From Lewinellaceae bacterium (GTDB lineage: Bacteria; Bacteroidota; Bacteroidia; Chitinophagales; Saprospiraceae), in contig JACJYA010000007.1 of assembly GCA_020636315.1 (NCBI GenBank), positions 186,001 through 250,000 of the forward strand: DNA of 64,000 nucleotides. Direction: 5' to 3'. Positions 49,543 to 56,469 of this stretch are shown piece after piece. Both the position numbers and the translations under genes were made by a program. Each line of letters begins with the position of its first letter. Within the stretch, counting starts at the first letter, position 1. The notes beneath the pieces are model-generated. The model had not been told where the DNA came from. It saw only the letters and a program-made list of their open reading frames with translations, and made no database searches.

Positions 49543-49567
49543 TAGTGTAAATTTTACACTACCTTTG
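49543..49567 (+). promoter_or_regulatory. Promoter with overlapping 19-bp palindromic operator
   Basis: TAGTGTAAATTTTACACTA (49543-49561) is a perfect palindrome with arms of 9 bp around one T. It lies between a TTTA (-33 region, 49537-49540) and TACCTTTG (49560-49567), an exact TAnnTTTG, and shares two bases with it. A protein bound here would block RNA polymerase, so repression is the simplest reading. The gene starts 27 bases downstream. Confidence 0.7.
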
Positions 49568-49593
49568 AGAGTCAATCTATTATCCTTTATACT

Positions 49594-50433
49594 ATGATCG
49601 TAGTAGTCGATAGTGGCTCAACCAAAGCCGATTGGAAAATGGTCAACAATTCCGGGACGAAAACCATTTCCACTATGGGGTTCAACCCGGTATTCCATAC
49701 GGAAAACAAGATCTATCAGGAGCTTCAGGAAGCTTTTGACAATGGGGTCAACGCCGAAAAAGCCACCCATGTTTTTTACTACGGCGCCGGATGCTGGGAT
49801 TCAAAACTGAAGGGCATTGTCAATAATGCTCTGATGCGGATCTTTTTCAAAGCCAATATCGAAGTACAACACGACCTGCTTGGTGCTGCGCGGGCAACCT
49901 GTGGCCGGGAGCCCGGTATTGCCTGCATCCTGGGAACGGGTTCCAATTCGTGTCTTTACGACGGTGCGGATGTGACGGACAATGTAACCAACCTCGGCTA
50001 TCTGATCGGCGATGAAGGAAGTGGGACCCACCTGGGTAAAAGCCTGGTCAGGGCTTATTTCTACAGGGAACTACCTCTGGAACTAAAAGAAGAACTGGAC
50101 AAAGTTTACCCCGGCGGAAAGGAAAAAATGCTCAGCCATATCTATGGCAAGGAAACTCCTAATGTTTACCTTGCCTCTTTCACCCGGTTCATGAGCCAAC
50201 ACAAAAATCACCCCTTCATTCAGCGGCTACTGTACAGTTCCTTTGCTGAATTCATCGACCGTCACGCCAGAAAGTACCACAATCATTTGTCTCTGCCGGT
50301 CCATTTCATCGGATCTGTTGCCTACTATTTTCAGGATGTCATCCGGGTCGTCCTCGAAGAGCGGGCAATGAGGCCCGGAAACTTTATTCAAAAGCCCATA
50401 GACAACCTGGTTTCTTTCCACCTTGAAAACTAA
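49594..50433 (+). CDS. BadF/BadG/BcrA-type ATPase, N-acetylglucosamine kinase-like
   Basis: 279 residues. ASKHA-fold nucleotide motifs are DSGSTKADWKM at the N-terminus, LGTGSNSCLYDGADV in the middle and GDEGSGTHLGKSLVRAYF. The C-terminal HFIGSVAYYFQDVIR matches the adenosine motif. It aligns with Bacteroidota proteins annotated as N-acetylglucosamine kinase, which phosphorylate the amino sugar taken from chitin or murein breakdown. The palindromic operator upstream indicates substrate-controlled expression. pfkA follows 79 bp downstream in the same direction, which fits feeding of sugar phosphate to glycolysis. The exact sugar is uncertain. Confidence 0.88.
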   Translation: MIVVVDSGSTKADWKMVNNSGTKTISTMGFNPVFHTENKIYQELQEAFDNGVNAEKATHVFYYGAGCWDSKLKGIVNNALMRIFFKANIEVQHDLLGAARATCGREPGIACILGTGSNSCLYDGADVTDNVTNLGYLIGDEGSGTHLGKSLVRAYFYRELPLELKEELDKVYPGGKEKMLSHIYGKETPNVYLASFTRFMSQHKNHPFIQRLLYSSFAEFIDRHARKYHNHLSLPVHFIGSVAYYFQDVIRVVLEERAMRPGNFIQKPIDNLVSFHLEN

Positions 50434-50512
50434 TGGATGACCCTGTTTGTTGAAACAGGCCAATTCTTTTGCCTTGCCTCTCACCAGGCAAACTGGAAAA
50501 CAGATATTACTT

Positions 50513-51496
50513 ATGAATAAGGAGATCAAAAGAATCGCAGTTTTCACCTCCGGGGGCGACGCCCCGGGCATGAATGCCGCTCTCCGGGCAGTAGTGAGGA
50601 ATGCATCTTTCCACGACTTACACGTTTACGGCATCTATCGGGGTTACGAAGGAATGATCGACGGGGATTTCGAGCGCCTCGAACGGGGCGATGTGGGCAA
50701 CATCATCCACCGGGGAGGCACCATCCTCAAAACGGCCCGCAGTGAACGCTTCCGGACGCCGGAAGGCCGCAAGGCAGCCTATGAGTCCCTCCTGGCTTTC
50801 GATATTGATGCCTGTGTGGCCATCGGAGGAAACGGAACTTTCACCGGAGCAAATATCTTCTCAGAAGAATATGATATTCCCTTCATCGGAATACCCGGCA
50901 CTATTGATAATGACCTCTTTGGCACCGATTTCACCGTTGGTTTCGATACCGCCGTCAATACCGCCATTGACGCCGTGGATAAGATCCGGGATACGGCAGA
51001 CTCCCATAACCGCCTTTTCTTCGTAGAGGTCATGGGCCGCCATTCAGGGTACATCGCGCTAAATACCAGCATCGGCAGCGGGGCCGGCAGTGTAGTCATT
51101 CCGGAAACCAACACGCCGATAGAAGAACTCATTGACATCCTGAAAAAAGGCGCCCGCCGGAAGAAACTGTTCAGTGTTATCATCGTAGCTGAAGGCAACC
51201 AGACCGGCAATGCCCAGGAGATCGCCAGAATGGTCAAGGAGCAGTTCGATTTTTATGATACCAAAGTGGCCATTATCGGCCACCTGCAGCGCGGCGGCTC
51301 CCCAACAGCCATGGACCGGGTACTGGCCAGCCGGCTGGGGTTCCATGCCGTTGAAGGGCTGTTGGAAGGGAGGGAAAACGTTATGACGGGCCTGGTCAAC
51401 AACAAGATCAAATACACTCCATTCCATGAAGCGATCGTCAAACCCAAACGGCCGGATAAGGATCTGATACGGATGGCGGAAATACTTGCGCTATGA
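50513..51496 (+). CDS. pfkA: ATP-dependent 6-phosphofructokinase with a GGN variant motif
   Basis: The ATG at 50513 gives 327 residues. Family motifs: FTSGGDAPGMNAALRAVV, AIGGNGTFTGA, GIPGTIDNDLFGTD with the catalytic Asp, VEVMGRHSGYIAL and HLQRGGSPTAMDR. Gly108 and Gly129 (E. coli 104 and 124) indicate the ATP-using rather than the PPi-using type. The Asp of the usual GGDGS, which helps hold Mg-ATP, is Asn107 here. It phosphorylates fructose 6-phosphate in glycolysis. It lies just after the amino-sugar kinase and converges with a membrane-protein gene (8 bp). Confidence 0.94.
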   Translation: MNKEIKRIAVFTSGGDAPGMNAALRAVVRNASFHDLHVYGIYRGYEGMIDGDFERLERGDVGNIIHRGGTILKTARSERFRTPEGRKAAYESLLAFDIDACVAIGGNGTFTGANIFSEEYDIPFIGIPGTIDNDLFGTDFTVGFDTAVNTAIDAVDKIRDTADSHNRLFFVEVMGRHSGYIALNTSIGSGAGSVVIPETNTPIEELIDILKKGARRKKLFSVIIVAEGNQTGNAQEIARMVKEQFDFYDTKVAIIGHLQRGGSPTAMDRVLASRLGFHAVEGLLEGRENVMTGLVNNKIKYTPFHEAIVKPKRPDKDLIRMAEILAL

Positions 51497-51504
51497 CCTC
51501 AAAA

Positions 51505-52440
51505 TCAGTTTCCACCCCTTCCTAAAGTGCCATGAACCCACTCCTGACCCTGGCGGACCGGCCAACTCGAAGACAACCCGGTTTTACGGGAGCCGTAATT
51601 TTTGATCGAAAGATATACCAGCAGCGCCAGTGGAACCAGGAAGTGCGGAAAGCGCATCACCGCCTCGTGCAACCACTGTTTGAGGACGCTGTCCCAGAAT
51701 GCCCAGTGGAAATAGGCCCAAACCCGGGCAACGGAGGTGGCCAGCCCCCAGAAAACGGCATAGGCCAATGCCAGCCTGGGCCAGCGGCCGGGCAGAAAAA
51801 GGGCAATACTCAGCAGGAAATCCAATGTGCCGGCGGTATTCAGGAAATGAATGGCCCCGGTTTCATTGACGGGCAGGATATTCATTACCATCTCGAGGAA
51901 ATTGCCGGGGCGAGGATAAAAACCTACCGCATACAGGCCATGACAGGTAAAGGTAAGCGCGATGGCGATCTTTACGAACAGAATGAATGGGCCGCCCCAT
52001 GGCCTATCCGGATCTTTAGACAGTACGGCCAGCATTACCGGTGCGCCCCATTGAAGGCTGTATTCGAATAATTGCCCGATAAAGAAGAATTTTTCCTTGC
52101 AGTACAGCGCGGCCAGAAGTAAAAGGTTAGCAGCGCCCAACCACAGCACGATACGCCCCACCTTGCCCATCCGGTTGATGAACAGGGCAACCAGAGCACA
52201 GGCAAGGTAGAACCAGCCCGTCCCCATTATCAGGTTCTGAATAAAGATATCCGTCTGAGGGCTGGTCACATAATCCCGCCAGGCAATACCGAGGGTAGGT
52301 TCAATGAGGCCTTTCATCCAGGCTTCATCCCAAAATAAAGTTCTGTATGGGGCATCCCAGTACAGGTGTTGCCAGGCGCGGGCCAGAAATACAGACACGG
52401 CGGCAGCTTGCACCAGGCGAAAAGAAAAACGGTATTTCAT
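51505..52440 (-). CDS. Unrecognised polytopic membrane protein
   Basis: 311 residues with about seven or eight hydrophobic helices and many aromatic and His residues in the loops: HLYWDAPYRTLFWDEAWMKGL, FFFIGQLFEYSLQWGAPV, FTCHGLYAVGFYP and VWAYFHWAFWDSVLKQWLHE. The N-terminus FSFRLVQAAAVSVFLARAW resembles a signal anchor. I do not recognise the family. The conserved-looking Trp/His positions near helix ends could bind a cofactor or metal, but this is not established. It is on the minus strand between pfkA and prfB, 57 bp downstream of the prfB stop, so it may be transcribed with prfB. Confidence 0.75.
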   Translation of the reverse strand: MKYRFSFRLVQAAAVSVFLARAWQHLYWDAPYRTLFWDEAWMKGLIEPTLGIAWRDYVTSPQTDIFIQNLIMGTGWFYLACALVALFINRMGKVGRIVLWLGAANLLLLAALYCKEKFFFIGQLFEYSLQWGAPVMLAVLSKDPDRPWGGPFILFVKIAIALTFTCHGLYAVGFYPRPGNFLEMVMNILPVNETGAIHFLNTAGTLDFLLSIALFLPGRWPRLALAYAVFWGLATSVARVWAYFHWAFWDSVLKQWLHEAVMRFPHFLVPLALLVYLSIKNYGSRKTGLSSSWPVRQGQEWVHGTLGRGGN

Positions 52441-52497
52441 ACAAATTCATCCTGTCTGCTATAAACTACAAATACCGTCAACTTATTACCGGAGGCA

Positions 52498-53584
52498 TCA
52501 ACTTTCCACCGTACTGTTCATCAGAAAGGCCTTGAGGAATTCATCGAGCTCTCCATCCAGTACGGCTTCGGTCTGGCTGGTCTGATGGTTGGTGCGGTGG
52601 TCTTTGACCCGGCGGTCATCCAGTACGTAACTACGGATCTGCGATCCCCACTCATTTTTCATCTTGGTGGCCTCCACCTTGTCTTTTTCCGCCCGCTGCT
52701 TTTCCAGTTCTAGCTCATAAAGGCGGGATTTCAGCATCTGAATGGCTTTATCCCGGTTCATGTGCTGGGACCGCTCCTGCTGGCATTCGGCCACGATCCC
52801 GGTGGGCAGGTGCCGCACCCGGACGGCCGATTCGGTTTTGTTGACGTGTTGGCCGCCTGCGCCGCTGGAGCGGAAGGTATCCCACTCGAGGTCCGCCGGA
52901 TTGATCTCCACTTCGATACGGTCGTCCACCATAGGGTGTACGAATACCGAAGAGAAGGAAGTCATTCGTTTCCCCTGGGCATTGAACGGGCTGATCCGGA
53001 CGAGCCGGTGGACGCCATTCTCTCCTTTAAGGAGCCCATAGGCGAAATCTCCGTTGATCTCAATAGAAGCTGACCGGATGCCGGCTACATCTCCGTCCTG
53101 ACGGTTCAGTTCCGAAACTTTATACCCCTTCTTTTCCGCCCACATGGTGTACATGCGCAGCAGCATTTCCGACCAGTCGCAGGCTTCGGTGCCCCCTGCC
53201 CCGGAATTAATTTCCAGCACAGCCCCCAATTCATCCTCAGTTTTGTTGAGGGTAGAACGGAATTCCAAATCCTCAACAGCTTCCAGAGCATCTTCAAAAC
53301 GGGCATCCACTTCTTCCTCGGCACCTTCACCTTCTTTAAAGAATTCGTAAAGGACCTCGGTATCCTCTATTTTGGTTTTCACCTTTTCGAAAGCAGCCAG
53401 CCAGGCTTTGTGGCTTTTAAGCTCTTTGAGGATCGCCTCCGCCCGTTTGGGGTCATTCCAGAAATTGGGATTCAGCGTTTGCTGTTCTTTTTCTTCGATC
53501 TGAAATTGTCGTTCATCGACGTCAAAGATACCTCCTAAGAACACCCAGGCGGTCCTTCAACTCTTTCAGTTGATCAGTGGTCAT
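52498..53584 (-). CDS. prfB: Peptide chain release factor 2, with programmed +1 frameshift
   Basis: Translation starts at ATG 53582-53584, after a strong SD-like AGGAGG five bases away. Twenty codons lead to TGA at 53522-53524. The ribosome must slip +1 on CTT, so the first T of TTGAC is skipped and the rest continues at GAC (53523-53521) to 52498. The frameshift site is AGGAGG-TAT-CTT-TGA-C, the same design as in E. coli. The product has 361 residues, with the tripeptide SPF (RISPFNAQG), which reads TGA and TAA stops, and GGQ in SGAGGQHVNKTES, which hydrolyses peptidyl-tRNA. Control: when RF2 is scarce the ribosome pauses at TGA and shifts, which makes more RF2. Confidence 0.95.
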
Positions 53585-53743
53585 AACGCCTCCTTTGGTT
53601 TTAGAAAAGCAACATGCTTTTCGGTGGGTGCAAGAAGAATTCAATTACATTCTTCGTTACTCCCCGGTTAAAAAATAGTTGGTAATACAGATAAAATAAC
53701 AAAATATTCTCAAAAAAGGATAAACAGAATGCCGGATAATGGA

Positions 53744-54637
53744 TCAGTCCACCTTCACCACTTCAACATATAGCGCCAGTTCTGCCTCCGGAGGGATATC
53801 AGGCGACGAGCCCTTTTCGCCATAAGCCAGCTGATAAGGTATGAAAAACGACGCCTTTGCACCATCTTTTAACAGAGACATGCCCTCATCCCAGCCTTTG
53901 ATCACCCGCCCCTCTCCTACCGGGAACTTAAGCGGTTCTCCCTGTTCAAAGGATGTATCATAAACCTTGCCGTTTTTCACCAGTACGCCAAAAAACTGGA
54001 CACTGACATTCCGGCCCTTATCGATTTCCCTTCCGTTTCCTTCTTCATGAATGATGTATTTCAGGCCGGAATCCGTTTCCTTAAGCTGCTCATCCAGTTT
54101 TCCCTCTTTATACTGCTTCAGTGTTTGCCTCACAAAATCCGCTACTTCCCCATATCTTGCCCGGGCGGCAGCCGCAGCTTTTTCCCGTTCTTCCCTTTCT
54201 CTGCGGGTCTCTTCCTGGAAGGCATCCACCGATTTGATTTCGTTGAGCACCACGTCATAATACATGATATCGGTATTTTCAAACCCCTTGGGTTTGGCGC
54301 GAATCGTATCCAGCCTGATGAAAACGGTAACACTGTCCCCCTGAACCATCTCGCGAAGGACATCCTCCAGAGGAGACGGCCTGCGCTGAGGATTGTCCAC
54401 CGAAGGGATCTGCAGGTAAGGTGTGGCTCCCTGGGCGCGGGTAGAATGAGTGATGCTGTCTCCATTGCGGATCTGTACCTGAAAATAAACATATTCTCCG
54501 GGTTGTGGTTTTTCGCCTTCCAGTTTGGTATGGTTGACATACTCGTAACCATGCTGAGTAAGGCTGGGCCCCTCTTCTTCTCTACAGGATATCAGGGCGA
54601 TAACGGCCAGCAAAGCGAGAATAAGTGCAATTCGCAT
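53744..54637 (-). CDS. FKBP-type peptidyl-prolyl isomerase lipoprotein
   Basis: The ATG at 54635-54637 gives 297 residues with a lipoprotein signal (lipobox IALISC). The middle part has an unusual region with beta strands and Arg/Glu/Ala-rich helix (ETRREREEREKAAAAARARY). The C-terminal FKBP domain (about 190-297) has VSVQFFGVLVKNGKVYDTSFE, PVGEGRVIKGWDEGMSLLKDG and FFIPYQLAYGEKGSSPDIPP. It should accelerate Pro bond isomerisation in periplasmic or surface proteins. An upstream in-frame ATG at 54706 would add 23 residues before the signal peptide. It is followed 159 bp later by prfB. Confidence 0.92.
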   Translation of the reverse strand: MRIALILALLAVIALISCREEEGPSLTQHGYEYVNHTKLEGEKPQPGEYVYFQVQIRNGDSITHSTRAQGATPYLQIPSVDNPQRRPSPLEDVLREMVQGDSVTVFIRLDTIRAKPKGFENTDIMYYDVVLNEIKSVDAFQEETRREREEREKAAAAARARYGEVADFVRQTLKQYKEGKLDEQLKETDSGLKYIIHEEGNGREIDKGRNVSVQFFGVLVKNGKVYDTSFEQGEPLKFPVGEGRVIKGWDEGMSLLKDGAKASFFIPYQLAYGEKGSSPDIPPEAELALYVEVVKVD

Positions 54638-54750
54638 AAGAAACGGAAATTGAACTGTAATGATTATTACTTTGCGTGAAGGTACTTCCTTTTTTTTAAT
54701 AGGCATTAAAGGGCTTCAGAAAAGCAGCGCTAACCCGGCCCGGCCGGCCG

Positions 54751-55764
54751 TCATCCGGGGGCAACTAACTTATCTTTATAATAAGGCAAGACACTTTTAA
54801 ACCTCCTTACCGTTGCACTCAGAGATTGAAAAGAATATCCTCCGGATGCATTTTTGTGGCCGCCACCTTTAAAATGCCGCTTGGCAATCTCCTGTACGGA
54901 AAAGTCTCCTTTGGAGCGAAGAGAGATCTTCACAATAGTAGGCTGCTCGGTTATAAAGGCAGCCATTTTTACATTTTTGATCTTCAGCAGAAAGTTGACG
55001 ATCCCTTCGGTATCTCCTCTTTGGATGTCAAAATTTGAATAATCTTCTTTGGTCAGGGTAATGATACCGGTCTGGTATTCTTCCAGGATCTCCATTCTGT
55101 TGTGCAGGCAATGCCCAAGAAGGCGAAGGTGTTTTTCCTTCATGCTGTTGAAAATGAGGTCCTGCAGCCGGTAATCGTCCACCCCGAATTCGATCAGTTC
55201 GGCAACGATGCGGAATAACTTAGCGGAAGTGGAATATTTAAAGGACCCCGTATCCGTCAGGATACCGGTAAAAAGGCATTCTCCGATGAGGTGGTCCATG
55301 TGTTCCTTCCACCCCAGCCCGGTGATCAGGTCAAATACCAGTTCGCAGGTTGAACTGGCGGTGGTATCGGAAAGCATGAATTCCGGGAAGGGTTCAGGAT
55401 AAAGGTGGTGGTCGATCATAACCTTGGCCCCCTTTGCCTTTTCAATCAGTTCACCAACTTTGTCGATGCGGTCCAGAGCATTGAAATCCAGGCAGAAAAT
55501 GATATCTGACCGCTCGATAACAGTCTGAGCCCGTTCGGGGTCAATATCAAAAATGACGATCTTTTCAATGTCCTTCATCCAGGAAAACACATCCGGATAC
55601 TCTGACGGTGAAACGATATGTACAGTATGGCCCAGCTTGTTCAGGAAGTGATATGCGCCCAGCGAAGACCCGATAGCATCGCCGTCCGGATTTCGGTGGG
55701 TTGTGATAACAATATCTCTCGGGTAACTGAGTAGAGCTTTTAGCTCTTTAATATTCTCCATCAT
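54751..55764 (-). CDS. DHH-family phosphoesterase (NrnA/oligoribonuclease-like)
   Basis: 337 residues. The DHH domain shows HRNPDGDAIGSSLGAYHFL, DIIFCLDFNALDRI and MIDHHLYPEPFPEF; the DHHA1 domain has the terminal GGGHKNASGGYSFQ. This is the layout of NrnA proteins, which cleave short RNAs (nano-RNA) and 3'-phosphoadenosine 5'-phosphate in the cytoplasm. It lacks additional domains such as CBS. The start could be either ATG at 55762 or 55759. It lies in a minus-strand run with the FKBP gene but is separated by 113 bp. The substrate assignment is by family only. Confidence 0.9.
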   Translation of the reverse strand: MMENIKELKALLSYPRDIVITTHRNPDGDAIGSSLGAYHFLNKLGHTVHIVSPSEYPDVFSWMKDIEKIVIFDIDPERAQTVIERSDIIFCLDFNALDRIDKVGELIEKAKGAKVMIDHHLYPEPFPEFMLSDTTASSTCELVFDLITGLGWKEHMDHLIGECLFTGILTDTGSFKYSTSAKLFRIVAELIEFGVDDYRLQDLIFNSMKEKHLRLLGHCLHNRMEILEEYQTGIITLTKEDYSNFDIQRGDTEGIVNFLLKIKNVKMAAFITEQPTIVKISLRSKGDFSVQEIAKRHFKGGGHKNASGGYSFQSLSATVRRFKSVLPYYKDKLVAPG

Positions 55765-55937
55765 TGTCCAAAGGAATCAGGTTGCGAAAATGCCAAAAAA
55801 TATGAATTTAACCAAAATATCCCGGCAAGGGTTTACCCATTGCCCTACACTGGCCTCAAATAAGAAGGTGGCAGGAATTAAAAAGCAGAAAACGGAAAAT
55901 TATGTATAGGTGTTTCTTTCGTTTACCCCACTTTGTT

Positions 55938-55945
55938 TACTTTTG
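55938..55945 (+). promoter_or_regulatory. TAnnTTTG promoter element of ndk
   Basis: TACTTTTG, an exact match 36 bases before the ATG at 55982; the -33 box is weak (TTTC). Confidence 0.5.
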
Positions 55946-55981
55946 CAGCGCTTTTTGAAAACACAGAAAACTAATGTTATA

Positions 55982-56401
55982 ATGGCTGGAAAAAGAACAT
56001 TTACCATGATCAAGCCCGATGCGGTGAAAGCCGGGCATATCGGCGCTATCCTGGCAAAGATAAACGAAGCGGGATTCCGGATCGTCGCGATGAAACTGAC
56101 CAAATTATCCCCGGAAAAAGCCGGTGAATTCTACGAGGTTCACAAGGAGCGCCCTTTCTACGGAGAATTGGTGGAGTTCATGTCATCCGGGCCGATCGTT
56201 GCTGCTGTCCTAGAAAGAGAAAACGCCGTTGAATCTTTCCGCGAGCTGATCGGCGCTACCGACCCGGCAAAGGCAGCACCCGGCACTATTCGCGCCCTTT
56301 TTGCCAAAAGCATCGGCGAAAACGCCGTACACGGGGCGGATTCCGATGAAAATGCAGCGCGCGAAGCGAGCTTCCATTTCGCTGCTACGGAAATGTTTTA
56401 A
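55982..56401 (+). CDS. ndk: Nucleoside diphosphate kinase
   Basis: 139 residues, normal length. It begins RTFTMIKPDAVKAGHIGAI, with the Lys of the ATP site, followed by FRIVAMKLTKLSP, RPFYGELVEFMSSGP, GATDPAKAAPGTIRA, and ENAVHGADSDENA with the phospho-histidine. It transfers the gamma phosphate of ATP to other NDPs. The start at 55982 matches the family N-terminus; an in-frame ATG at 55910 lies before the promoter element. It converges with mutS2, and a 13-bp inverted repeat lies between and over the end of mutS2. Confidence 0.97.
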   Translation: MAGKRTFTMIKPDAVKAGHIGAILAKINEAGFRIVAMKLTKLSPEKAGEFYEVHKERPFYGELVEFMSSGPIVAAVLERENAVESFRELIGATDPAKAAPGTIRALFAKSIGENAVHGADSDENAAREASFHFAATEMF

Positions 56402-56409
56402 ATGGAATG

Positions 56410-56469
56410 AGGGAATGAGGGAATGATTTCCGGCGCCAGGCGTGCACCTTATTCAATCCCTCATTCCCT
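56410..56469. repeat. 13-bp inverted repeat between ndk and mutS2
   Basis: AGGGAATGAGGGA (56410-56422) and TCCCTCATTCCCT (56457-56469) are exact reverse complements with 34 bases between. The right arm covers part of the mutS2 stop codon and is followed by ATTTTAT. It could act as a shared terminator. Confidence 0.7.

Noticed and set aside
53498..53544. ATG at 53544 as the start of prfB
   Set aside because: It lies inside the frameshift region. The frame upstream (53584-53522) encodes the conserved RF2 N-terminus and has a strong SD, so the frameshifted product is the real one.
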